The notes under the pieces were generated by a model, which saw nothing but the letters and a program-made list of their open reading frames with translations, had not been told where the DNA came from and did no database searches. This document shows positions 1-5,095 of a stretch of DNA of 6,195 nucleotides, piece after piece. The stretch's first letter is position 1. Each line of letters opens with the position of its first letter. The stretch is from Actinomycetes bacterium. GTDB taxonomy: Bacteria; Actinomycetota; Actinomycetes; Actinomycetales; Cellulomonadaceae. The position numbers and the translations under genes were made by a program. The stretch lies in contig JAEZBT010000313.1 of assembly GCA_023426865.1 (NCBI GenBank), positions 1 through 6,195 on the forward strand. The letters are read 5' to 3'.

Positions 1-678
1 GAACGCCGGCCCGGCCTCGGTGACGCCGAGGTGCAGCGGCCAGTCCCCCCGCTCGGACAGCAGCTCGTACGCCCGCACCATGACGACGGGGTCGTTGTGC
101 TTGACCGAGATCTTGAAGTCGTGGAAGTCGTGCTCCTCGAAGAGCGACGCCTCCCACACGGCCGACTCGACGAGCGCCTCGGGCGTCGCCTTGCCGTACT
201 TCTCGAGGAGCCGAGGGTCGAGGGACCCGGCGTTCACGCCGATCCGCAGCGAGACCCCGGCGTCGGCCGCCGCGCGCGCGATGGCGCCCACCTGGTCGTC
301 GAACTTGCGGATGTTCCCGGGGTTCACGCGAACGGCGGCGCAGCCGGCGTCGATCGCCGCGAACACGTACTTCGGTTGGAAGTGGATGTCGGCGATCACC
401 GGGATCTGCGACTTCTTCGCGATGACCGGAAGGGCGTCCGCGTCGTCCTGGCTCGGCACCGCCACGCGCACGATGTCGCAGCCGGCCGCGGTGAGCTCGG
501 CGATCTGCTGCAGCGTCGCGTTGATGTCCGACGTCAGCGTCGTCGTCATCGACTGCACGCTCACGGGCGCGTCGCCGCCGACGAGGACCTTGCCGACCCT
601 GATCTGCCGCGTGGGCCGCCGCGGGGCCAGCACGGGCGAGGGCGCAGCGGGCATGCCGAGGTTGATGGGGATGCTCAC
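1..678 (-). CDS. ispG: 4-hydroxy-3-methylbut-2-enyl diphosphate synthase (IspG/GcpE), C-terminal part cut off by the window edge
   Basis: IspG reduces 2-C-methyl-D-erythritol 2,4-cyclodiphosphate to HMBPP, the penultimate step of the cytosolic MEP isoprenoid pathway, using a [4Fe-4S] cluster. The 226 codons visible cover the N-terminal TIM barrel. Readable family motifs are VQSMTTTLT (41-49), ADIHF (96-100), RVNPGN (117-122), IGVNAGSL (146-153), SVKHND (191-196) and HLGVTEAG (216-223). Family members run to roughly 380 residues, so about 40% is missing, including the C-terminal cluster-binding cysteines, which cannot be checked. The start is taken as GTG at 678, which gives the usual actinobacterial N-terminus MSIPINLGMP. 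An in-frame ATG at 654 (codon 9) is the alternative. The gene lies 78 bp downstream of rseP on the same strand and is probably cotranscribed with it. The ribosome-binding site is poor: a GGGGGA run sits 10 bases upstream, and a GATACT hexamer lies 6 bases before the GTG. Confidence 0.96.
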   Translation of the reverse strand, partial: MSIPINLGMPAAPSPVLAPRRPTRQIRVGKVLVGGDAPVSVQSMTTTLTSDINATLQQIAELTAAGCDIVRVAVPSQDDADALPVIAKKSQIPVIADIHFQPKYVFAAIDAGCAAVRVNPGNIRKFDDQVGAIARAAADAGVSLRIGVNAGSLDPRLLEKYGKATPEALVESAVWEASLFEEHDFHDFKISVKHNDPVVMVRAYELLSERGDWPLHLGVTEAGPAF

Positions 679-684
679 GCCCCC

Positions 685-690
685 AGTATC
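685..690 (-). promoter_or_regulatory. Possible -10 element for an ispG promoter giving a leaderless transcript
   Basis: On the minus strand the hexamer GATACT matches TATAAT at four of six positions and ends 6 bases before the GTG start of ispG. That would place transcription initiation at or next to the start codon. No recognisable -35 element lies 16-18 bp upstream. A GGGGGA stretch overlapping this site could instead serve as a weak ribosome-binding site for readthrough from rseP. It is a guess from spacing and hexamer composition only. Confidence 0.2.
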
Positions 691-756
691 CCCCGGCACG
701 CCGACGTCGCCGGTGCAGCGCTCGCCGCCGCGACCCACCTTCACCAGACCTGCGCG

Positions 757-2061
757 TCAGATGACGGGGACCACCACGTCCGCGACGACGAGGAACAGCC
801 CCAGCGCGACGAGGATCACGAAGACCCCGTACGCGACCGGCATCATCTTCGCCATGTCCGCAGGCCGGGGTCGCGGGCGGCCGTTCACCCGGGCCCACTG
901 GCGCTTCGCGCCCTCCCACAGCGCGCCTGCGACGTGCCCGCCGTCGAGCGGCAGCAGCGGGATCAGGTTGAAGACGAACAGGGCGATGTTCAGCGCGCCG
1001 AGGATCCCGACCATCCAGGCCACACGGTCACCGATGCTGGCCTCGGAGTTGCTCGCCGACTCGCCGGCGATCTGCGCCACTCCGACGAGTCCGACCACTC
1101 CCGGCTCGCGCTCGCCGTCGCCGCCGATGGCGCGGGCGATCTCGACCACCGTCGACGGCAGCTTGACGATCTCCTGGATGTTCAGCCAGACCGCCTCCGC
1201 GACGGCGGGGACCGCCTCGAGCAGCGACAGCGGGCGCGGCTCGTAGGCCGGGCTCACGCCCACGTACCGGACGGTCTCGGTGACGAGCTCGCCGTCGGAC
1301 TCCCGGGGGGTGCCGTCGTCGTTCCAGACGGGTCGCTCCGCCTCGACGGGGTCGACGGTGAGGGTGAGGAGTTCCCCGTCCCGCTCGACGACGAGGGGGA
1401 TGTCCGAGCCCTCACTCTCGCGCACCGCCGCGCTGAAATCCGTCCAGGCGTCGATCGGCCGGCCGTCGAACGACACGAGCCTGTCGCCGACCTCGAGACC
1501 CGCGAGGTCGCCCGGGCTCGCGGGGTCGGCCGCCGTGCACTCACGCTCGCCCTCGGCGTCGGCCGGCAGGACACACTGCCCGACCATGCCGACGACGGTG
1601 TCGTCCGGGACGCCCTGGATCACGTAGACCCCACCGATGAGCAGGGCCCCGACGACGAGGTTCGTCAGGGTGCCGCCCGCCATGACGAGGATCTTCTTGG
1701 GCGTGCTGAGCCGGTAGAACGCCCGGTGCTCCTCCCCCGGCTCGATCTCCTCGGCGCTCGCCTGACGGGCCTCGACGACCATCTGCCCGATGGCGCCGCG
1801 CGGCTCGGCGTCCTCGGCACCCACCGCACTGGCAGGCGGCAGCATCCCGACCATCTTCACGTAGCCGCCGAGCGGGATCGCCTTGAGCCCGTACTCGGTC
1901 TCGCCGCGCCGGAACGAGAACAGCGTCGGCCCGAAGCCGATCATGTACCGCGGCACGCGGACGCCGAAGCGCTTGGCCGGGATCATGTGCCCGAGCTCGT
2001 GCAGTCCGATCGAGACCAGCAGCCCGACGACGAGCACGAGCAGCCCGAGGGCGTACGCCAT
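757..2061 (-). CDS. rseP: M50-family site-2 protease, RseP/Rip1-like intramembrane zinc metalloprotease
   Basis: This 434-residue polytopic membrane protease is predicted to cleave transmembrane substrates such as anti-sigma factors within the bilayer. The zinc motif HELGH is at residues 21-25, in the first membrane segment (about 4-25). A second hydrophobic segment covers about 124-150. A PDZ domain follows (about 180-240, GDLAGLEVGDRLVSFDGRPI), which by family topology is extracytoplasmic. The third segment, about 347-371, leads into NLIPLLPLDGG (365-375), whose LDG aspartate is the third zinc ligand. A fourth segment covers about 408-432. The loop at about 75-112 is long and acidic compared with my recollection of M. 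tuberculosis Rip1. Cysteines 163 and 175 flank the entry to the PDZ domain. The start is ATG 2061, supported by GGAGG 4 bases upstream and by the family N-terminus. The frame stays open to 2211, but that extension has no family character. The gene precedes ispG; Lrp/AsnC diverges upstream. No substrate gene is recognisable nearby. Confidence 0.95.
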   Translation of the reverse strand: MAYALGLLVLVVGLLVSIGLHELGHMIPAKRFGVRVPRYMIGFGPTLFSFRRGETEYGLKAIPLGGYVKMVGMLPPASAVGAEDAEPRGAIGQMVVEARQASAEEIEPGEEHRAFYRLSTPKKILVMAGGTLTNLVVGALLIGGVYVIQGVPDDTVVGMVGQCVLPADAEGERECTAADPASPGDLAGLEVGDRLVSFDGRPIDAWTDFSAAVRESEGSDIPLVVERDGELLTLTVDPVEAERPVWNDDGTPRESDGELVTETVRYVGVSPAYEPRPLSLLEAVPAVAEAVWLNIQEIVKLPSTVVEIARAIGGDGEREPGVVGLVGVAQIAGESASNSEASIGDRVAWMVGILGALNIALFVFNLIPLLPLDGGHVAGALWEGAKRQWARVNGRPRPRPADMAKMMPVAYGVFVILVALGLFLVVADVVVPVI

Positions 2062-2070
2062 GACACCTCC
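2062..2070 (-). promoter_or_regulatory. Strong ribosome-binding site that fixes the rseP start
   Basis: Read on the minus strand, GGAGGTGTC directly precedes ATG 2061. GGAGG at 2066-2070 is 4 bases from the start codon, and GGAGGTG pairs with the extended anti-Shine-Dalgarno sequence. This favours 2061 over the longer frame that begins at 2211. Confidence 0.8.
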
Positions 2071-2158
2071 ACGTCCGGCGGGTTCCCCCGCGCACCAAGC
2101 CGGCCCCCATCTTCCCCCGGCGACGACGCCCCACGTGCATCCGATCGCGACGACGCGC

Positions 2159-2177
2159 CACGACGTGCGAACTCGTG
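2159..2177. promoter_or_regulatory. Inverted repeat in the rseP/lrp divergent region, possible Lrp-type operator
   Basis: CACGA (2159-2163) and TCGTG (2173-2177) form perfect 5-bp arms around a 9-base spacer, 38 bp before the Lrp/AsnC start codon. Lrp/AsnC regulators commonly bind imperfect palindromes near their own promoter and often repress themselves, so an autoregulatory site is reasonable here. Short arms of this kind also arise by chance in GC-rich DNA. I could not recognise a convincing -10/-35 pair for either flanking gene in the 153-bp gap 2062-2214. Confidence 0.25.
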
Positions 2178-2214
2178 TTTGCCCAGGGCGGCACCGGGCG
2201 AGCAGGATCACCCC

Positions 2215-2670
2215 ATGACGACGCCCCCGCTGGACGAGATCTCCCAGGCGATCATCTCCGAGCTCCAGAGGGACGGGCGGCGCGCCTACGCGGCGATCGG
2301 CAAGGCGGTCGGCCTGTCGGAGACGGCCGTGCGCCAGCGGGTGCAGCGCCTGGTGGAGACCGGCGTCGTGCAGATCGTGGCCGTGACGGACCCCCGCCGC
2401 GTGGGCCTGACCCGGCAGGCCATGATCGGCATCCGGGCCGAGGGTGACCTCCAGCGGGTGGCCGACGCCCTGGCCGCCATGCCCGAGGTCGTCTACGTCG
2501 TGATCACGGCCGGCGCCTTCGACATCCTCACCGAGGTTCTCTGCGAGGACGACGAGCAGCTCCTCGGCATCCTCAACGACCGCATCCGGACCCTGCCGGG
2601 CGTCGTCGGCACGGAGACCTTCGTCTACCTCAAGGTGCGCAAGCAGCTCTCGACGTACCGCCGGGCCTGA
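2215..2670 (+). CDS. Lrp/AsnC-family transcriptional regulator
   Basis: This 151-residue protein has the usual length and two-part plan of Lrp/AsnC regulators. An N-terminal winged helix-turn-helix (about 6-60) opens with LDEISQAIISELQRDGR, and the recognition helix lies in LSETAVRQRVQRL (34-46). A C-terminal RAM effector-binding and oligomerisation domain (about 67-140) includes the conserved TAGAFDILTEVLCED stretch (98-112). Such proteins form dimers to octamers and respond to amino acids or related small molecules; the ligand cannot be read from the sequence. The start is ATG 2215, with AGGA about 8 bases upstream. It is transcribed away from rseP and converges on dxr. No amino-acid or polyamine gene is adjacent, so its regulon is unknown; control of itself or of rseP-ispG is possible but unsupported beyond the inverted repeat at 2159-2177. 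Confidence 0.93.
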   Translation: MTTPPLDEISQAIISELQRDGRRAYAAIGKAVGLSETAVRQRVQRLVETGVVQIVAVTDPRRVGLTRQAMIGIRAEGDLQRVADALAAMPEVVYVVITAGAFDILTEVLCEDDEQLLGILNDRIRTLPGVVGTETFVYLKVRKQLSTYRRA

Positions 2671-2683
2671 GCGCAGGTCGACG

Positions 2684-2701
2684 CGGGCCGGGCGCGGCCC
2701 G
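2684..2701. terminator. Possible GC-only hairpin between convergent lrp and dxr
   Basis: CGGGCC (2684-2689) and GGCCCG (2696-2701) pair perfectly around a 6-base loop, starting 14 bp after the lrp stop. There is no T-run on either side. U-less hairpins can terminate transcription in actinobacteria, and the convergent position fits, but the stem is short and the local GC content makes chance pairing likely. Confidence 0.35.
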
Positions 2702-2702
2702 G

Positions 2703-2750
2703 GCGCCGGTCAGCGACTGTCAGCGACGGTCAGCGCCGGTCAGCGCCGGT
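2703..2750. repeat. 10-bp direct tandem repeat spanning the dxr stop codon
   Basis: Four consecutive 10-base units cover 2711-2750: CAGCGACTGT, CAGCGACGGT, then CAGCGCCGGT twice. A partial unit, GCGCCGGT, precedes them at 2703-2710. On the minus strand each unit carries a TGA. The one at 2740-2742 ends dxr, so the last dxr codons and its stop lie in the array and the rest forms its 3' untranslated region. The unit length is not a multiple of three. Confidence 0.85.
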
Positions 2751-3918
2751 CGAGGACCTCGCGCGCCGCCTCGCGGGCCCACGCGTCGGCGGCCAGGACG
2801 GCGTCCAGGCTGAGCGCGTCCGCGCTGACGCCGTCGTGCCGGGCCAGGACCCGTTCGACGGTGCCGACGATGTCGCCGAACGCGATCCGCCCGTCGAGGA
2901 ACGCCGCGACGCACTCCTCGTTCGCCGCGTTGTACACCGCCGGGTGCGTGCCCGACGCCGCGACGGCCTCGCGCGCCAGCCGGACGGCGGGGAAGGCCTC
3001 CTCGTCGAGCGGCTCGAACGTCCAGGACGCGGCCGTCGTCCAGTCGCATGCGGGCGCGACCGCCTCGAGGCGGTCCGGCCAGGACAGGCCCAGCGCGATC
3101 GGCAGGCGCATGTCGGGGGGCGAGGCCTGCGCGATCGTCGAACCGTCGACGAACTCGACCATCGAGTGCACCACCGACTGCGGGTGCACGACGACGGCGA
3201 TGTCCGCGACCGGCACGTCGAACAGCAGGTGCGCCTCGATGAGCTCGAGGCCCTTGTTCACCAGCGACGCCGAGTTGACCGTCACCACCGGCCCCATGGA
3301 CCACGTGGGGTGCGCGAGCGCCTCCGCCGGCGTCGCCCGCTTCACCTCGTCGGCCGGCCGCCCGCGGAACGGGCCGCCGGACGCGGTGAGCACCAGCCGC
3401 CGGACGTCGGAGCGGTGCCCGGCGCGCAGGCACTGCCAGATCGCGGAGTGCTCCGAGTCCACGGGCACGACCTGGTCGGGGTACCGGCGCGCACCGGTGA
3501 CGAGGGCACCGCCGATGACGAGGGACTCCTTGTTGGCCAGCGCGAGCGTGCTCCCCGCGCCCAGCGCCGCGAGCGTCGGGCCCAGCCCGACGGCACCCGT
3601 GATCCCGTTGAGCACGACGTCCGCCCCGGACCCTGCCAGCGCCGTGGCGGCGTCCGGGCCCAGGAGGAGCTCCGGGGCCGGGCGATCCGGCGCGAGCTCG
3701 CCGAGGGCCGTCAGCAGGGCGGACCCGGCCGCCGCGTCGGCGAGGGCGACGACGGGCGCCTGCGTGGCAACGACCTGCTCGGCCACCAGACGCGGGTTCG
3801 CACCCCCCGCCGACAGGCCCGCCACCGCGAAGCGGTCGCGGTTGCGGCCGAGCACGTCGAGGGCCTGCGTCCCGATCGAGCCGGTGGAGCCGAGGACGAC
3901 GACGCTGCGGGTGGTCAC
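2740..3918 (-). CDS. dxr: 1-deoxy-D-xylulose 5-phosphate reductoisomerase (DXR/IspC)
   Basis: DXR is a cytosolic enzyme that rearranges and reduces DXP to 2-C-methyl-D-erythritol 4-phosphate with NADPH, the first committed MEP-pathway step and the target of fosmidomycin. The 392 residues match the family length. The NADPH-binding GSTGSIG is at 10-16 and NKESLV at 129-134. PVDSEHSA (152-159) supplies metal ligands D154 and E156. The flexible substrate loop includes HPTWSMG (203-209), NKGLE (221-225) gives the third ligand E225, and HPQSVVHSMVE follows at 245-255. All expected catalytic residues are present. The start is GTG 3918, chosen because it places the nucleotide-binding strand at residues 6-10; a GTG at 3936 would add six residues. 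No proper ribosome-binding site precedes 3918, and CAGAAT lies 6 bases upstream. The frame stays open further upstream, but that part runs antisense through the PH-domain gene. The stop lies inside a 10-bp tandem repeat. Confidence 0.97.
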   Translation of the reverse strand: MTTRSVVVLGSTGSIGTQALDVLGRNRDRFAVAGLSAGGANPRLVAEQVVATQAPVVALADAAAGSALLTALGELAPDRPAPELLLGPDAATALAGSGADVVLNGITGAVGLGPTLAALGAGSTLALANKESLVIGGALVTGARRYPDQVVPVDSEHSAIWQCLRAGHRSDVRRLVLTASGGPFRGRPADEVKRATPAEALAHPTWSMGPVVTVNSASLVNKGLELIEAHLLFDVPVADIAVVVHPQSVVHSMVEFVDGSTIAQASPPDMRLPIALGLSWPDRLEAVAPACDWTTAASWTFEPLDEEAFPAVRLAREAVAASGTHPAVYNAANEECVAAFLDGRIAFGDIVGTVERVLARHDGVSADALSLDAVLAADAWAREAAREVLDRR

Positions 3919-3924
3919 CCGCGC

Positions 3925-3930
3925 ATTCTG
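3925..3930 (-). promoter_or_regulatory. Possible -10 element for a leaderless dxr transcript
   Basis: CAGAAT on the minus strand matches TATAAT at four of six positions and ends 6 bases before the GTG start of dxr. This would put the transcription start at the start codon and would explain the missing ribosome-binding site. No clear -35 element is visible. The divergent PH-domain gene means dxr needs a promoter within 3919-3997 or slightly upstream of it. Confidence 0.28.
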
Positions 3931-3984
3931 GCGCACCTCGACGCACCTGGCGGGAGTGGCGGACGCCGGGCGGGCCGAGGTGGC

Positions 3985-4029
3985 ATGATCAGCGGCCATG
4001 GTCAAGGAGTCGATGCTGGCGAACGGTGA
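3985..4029 (+). other. Possible 14-codon upstream ORF overlapping the start of the PH-domain gene
   Basis: ATG at 3985 has GAGG (3977-3980) 4 bases upstream, the same spacing as the strong sites before rseP and the DivIVA gene. It reads MISGHGQGVDAGER and stops at TGA 4027-4029. It is out of frame with the PH-domain protein and overlaps both of that gene's candidate starts (3998 and 4013). It may be a regulatory leader ORF or simply chance. Its ATG also forms part of the CATGAT hexamer (3984-3989), which could instead be a -10 element for a nearly leaderless message; both readings cannot hold for one transcript. Confidence 0.2.
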
Positions 4030-4510
4030 GCGCGTCATCTTCCACGCGCACTCGCACTGGAAGAACATCTTCTGGCCGGTGGTGCTGCTCGTCGTGCTCG
4101 CCGGGCTGGTCACGGTGACGCTGCTCGAGTGGCTCCCGGACGTCGAGGACCAGGGCGTGGCGCGCTGGGTCGTGATCGCGGTGGCCGGGCTCCTCGGCGT
4201 CGCGTTCGGCCTCTGGCCGATCACCATCTGGCTCGCGTCGTCGGACACCCTGACGACCAGGCGCCTCATCAGCCGGCGCGGCGTCTTCTCCCGCGAGGGC
4301 CGCGACATCCCGATCGACCGGGTCCAGGCCGTGAGCTACCGGCGCACGCTGCTCGACCGGATCCTCGGCTGCGGCACGCTCATCGTGCAGACGGCGGGCG
4401 AGACCAGCGACGTCGAGCTCACCGACGTCGCGCACATCGAGCGGCGCCTGCTCCAGGTGCAGGAGATCATCCTCGAGGAGGAGATCCCCGCCGAGGACGA
4501 GGCCAGCTGA
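3998..4510 (+). CDS. Bacterial PH-domain (bPH2, YdbS-like) membrane protein
   Basis: This 170-residue protein has two membrane segments, about residues 25-46 and 56-80, joined by a short acidic loop. A cytoplasmic or membrane-proximal PH-like domain follows (about 80-155), recognised from SSDTLTTRRLISRRGVFSREG and the downstream DIPIDRVQAVSYRRTLLDRILGCGTLIVQTAG region. The C-terminus is acidic (ILEEEIPAEDEAS). The biochemical role of such proteins is not established, and no enzyme motif is present. The proposed start is ATG 3998, which gives MVKESMLANGERVIFHAHSHW, but it lacks a ribosome-binding site. ATG 4013 has AAGGAG only 3 bases upstream and would give a 165-residue protein starting MLANGERV. 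It diverges from dxr and converges on the DivIVA-domain gene, so it is probably a single-gene transcript ending in the hairpin at 4530-4553. Confidence 0.85.
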   Translation: MVKESMLANGERVIFHAHSHWKNIFWPVVLLVVLAGLVTVTLLEWLPDVEDQGVARWVVIAVAGLLGVAFGLWPITIWLASSDTLTTRRLISRRGVFSREGRDIPIDRVQAVSYRRTLLDRILGCGTLIVQTAGETSDVELTDVAHIERRLLQVQEIILEEEIPAEDEAS

Positions 4511-4529
4511 CGGCCCGCTGAGGCACGGG

Positions 4530-4553
4530 GCTCGGCGTCACTCGACGCCGAGC
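4530..4553. terminator. Bidirectional terminator-like hairpin between convergent PH-domain and DivIVA-domain genes
   Basis: GCTCGGCGTC (4530-4539) and GACGCCGAGC (4544-4553) form a perfect 10-bp stem with a 4-base loop, starting 19 bp after the PH-domain stop. The hairpin covers the last codons and the stop (4538-4540) of the opposing DivIVA-domain gene. There is no T-run on either strand, which is common for high-GC actinobacteria. The long stem, small loop and convergent position make a shared terminator the best reading. Confidence 0.7.
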
Positions 4554-5095
4554 AGCACCTCCACCGCGCGGTCGCAGAACGCGTCGACCGGGCCCTCCGC
4601 GTAGCCGCCGTGCCCGTGGGCGCGCCCGAACGTCGTCTGGCGGATCTCGCCCGAGGTCAGCGGCGTGCCCTTGTCGAAGTACTCGACGAGGCGACGGCAC
4701 AGCGCGTCGACGTCCTCAGCCGCGTATGCCTGCTCGCCGCGCCGCGCCGGCGCGAACCGCTCGCCGTCGGGCCGCCGGAGGCGCTCGTACAGCGTGCGGG
4801 CCTGCGTCGCGACGTGCTCCATCCACGCCTGCTGCCCGTGGGCGCCGACGAACTCCGCCCGCTGCCGCGCGGAGAACGCGCGCTCGAGCCGGTCCAGCGC
4901 CGCGTCGACGCTCGAGGTGACGTAGCCGCCGCGCACGACGTCGAACGCCGCGCGGCGCACGTCCGTGCCGGTCAACGGCTCGCCGTGGTCCCCCTCGTAC
5001 GCACGGCGCGCGTGCGTGAAGAACGTGTCGACCTGGTCGGTGTCGTAGCCGTAGCGCAGCCGACCGACCGTGCGGAACATCTTCGTCTTCGTCAT
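4538..5095 (-). CDS. DivIVA-domain repeat protein
   Basis: This 185-residue protein contains two copies of a DivIVA-related module (the DivI1A-domain type). Copy one covers about 7-75: GYDTDQVDTFF (16-26), then DVRRAAFDVVRGGYVTSSVD (45-64). Copy two covers about 113-182: AYAAEDVDALC (123-133), then EIRQTTFGRAHGHGGYAEGPVD (150-171). In each copy the two aromatic-x-x-x-x-VD motifs stand about 40 residues apart. True DivIVA/Wag31 is a polar-growth scaffold with a long coiled coil; that tail is absent here, so the role is unknown and a cell-division function should not be assumed from the name. There is no signal peptide or membrane segment. The start is ATG 5095, preceded by GGAGG at 4-base spacing. 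The ATG overlaps the rlmN stop as ATGA, which implies cotranscription and translational coupling. The last codons lie in the hairpin at 4530-4553. Confidence 0.85.
   Translation of the reverse strand: MTKTKMFRTVGRLRYGYDTDQVDTFFTHARRAYEGDHGEPLTGTDVRRAAFDVVRGGYVTSSVDAALDRLERAFSARQRAEFVGAHGQQAWMEHVATQARTLYERLRRPDGERFAPARRGEQAYAAEDVDALCRRLVEYFDKGTPLTSGEIRQTTFGRAHGHGGYAEGPVDAFCDRAVEVLLGVE

Noticed and set aside
696..716. GCAC/GTGC inverted repeat between rseP and ispG as a terminator
   Set aside because: Arms of only 4 bases around a 13-base loop in very GC-rich DNA; termination here would also cut ispG off from rseP without need.
2084..2090. GGAAC on the minus strand upstream of rseP as a sigma-E-type -35 element
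   Set aside because: The matching -10 would fall at or beyond the rseP start codon, and no CGTT-like element is found at the right spacing.
2062..2211. N-terminal extension of the rseP frame to 2211
   Set aside because: The 50 added residues have no family resemblance and would bury the hydrophobic N-terminus; ATG 2061 has a strong ribosome-binding site.
31..2670. An 879-codon plus-strand open frame running into the Lrp/AsnC gene
   Set aside because: Only the last 151 codons, from 2215, have family features. The rest is antisense to ispG and rseP, which show clear motifs on the minus strand; its Arg/Asp/His-rich composition is typical of a GC-rich antisense frame.
2703..2750. CRISPR-like array
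   Set aside because: The 10-base units abut directly with no spacers and are far too short for CRISPR repeats; no cas gene is present.
3919..4308. N-terminal extension of the dxr frame to 4308
   Set aside because: The extension is antisense to the PH-domain gene, and the nucleotide-binding motif must lie near the N-terminus, as it does from GTG 3918.
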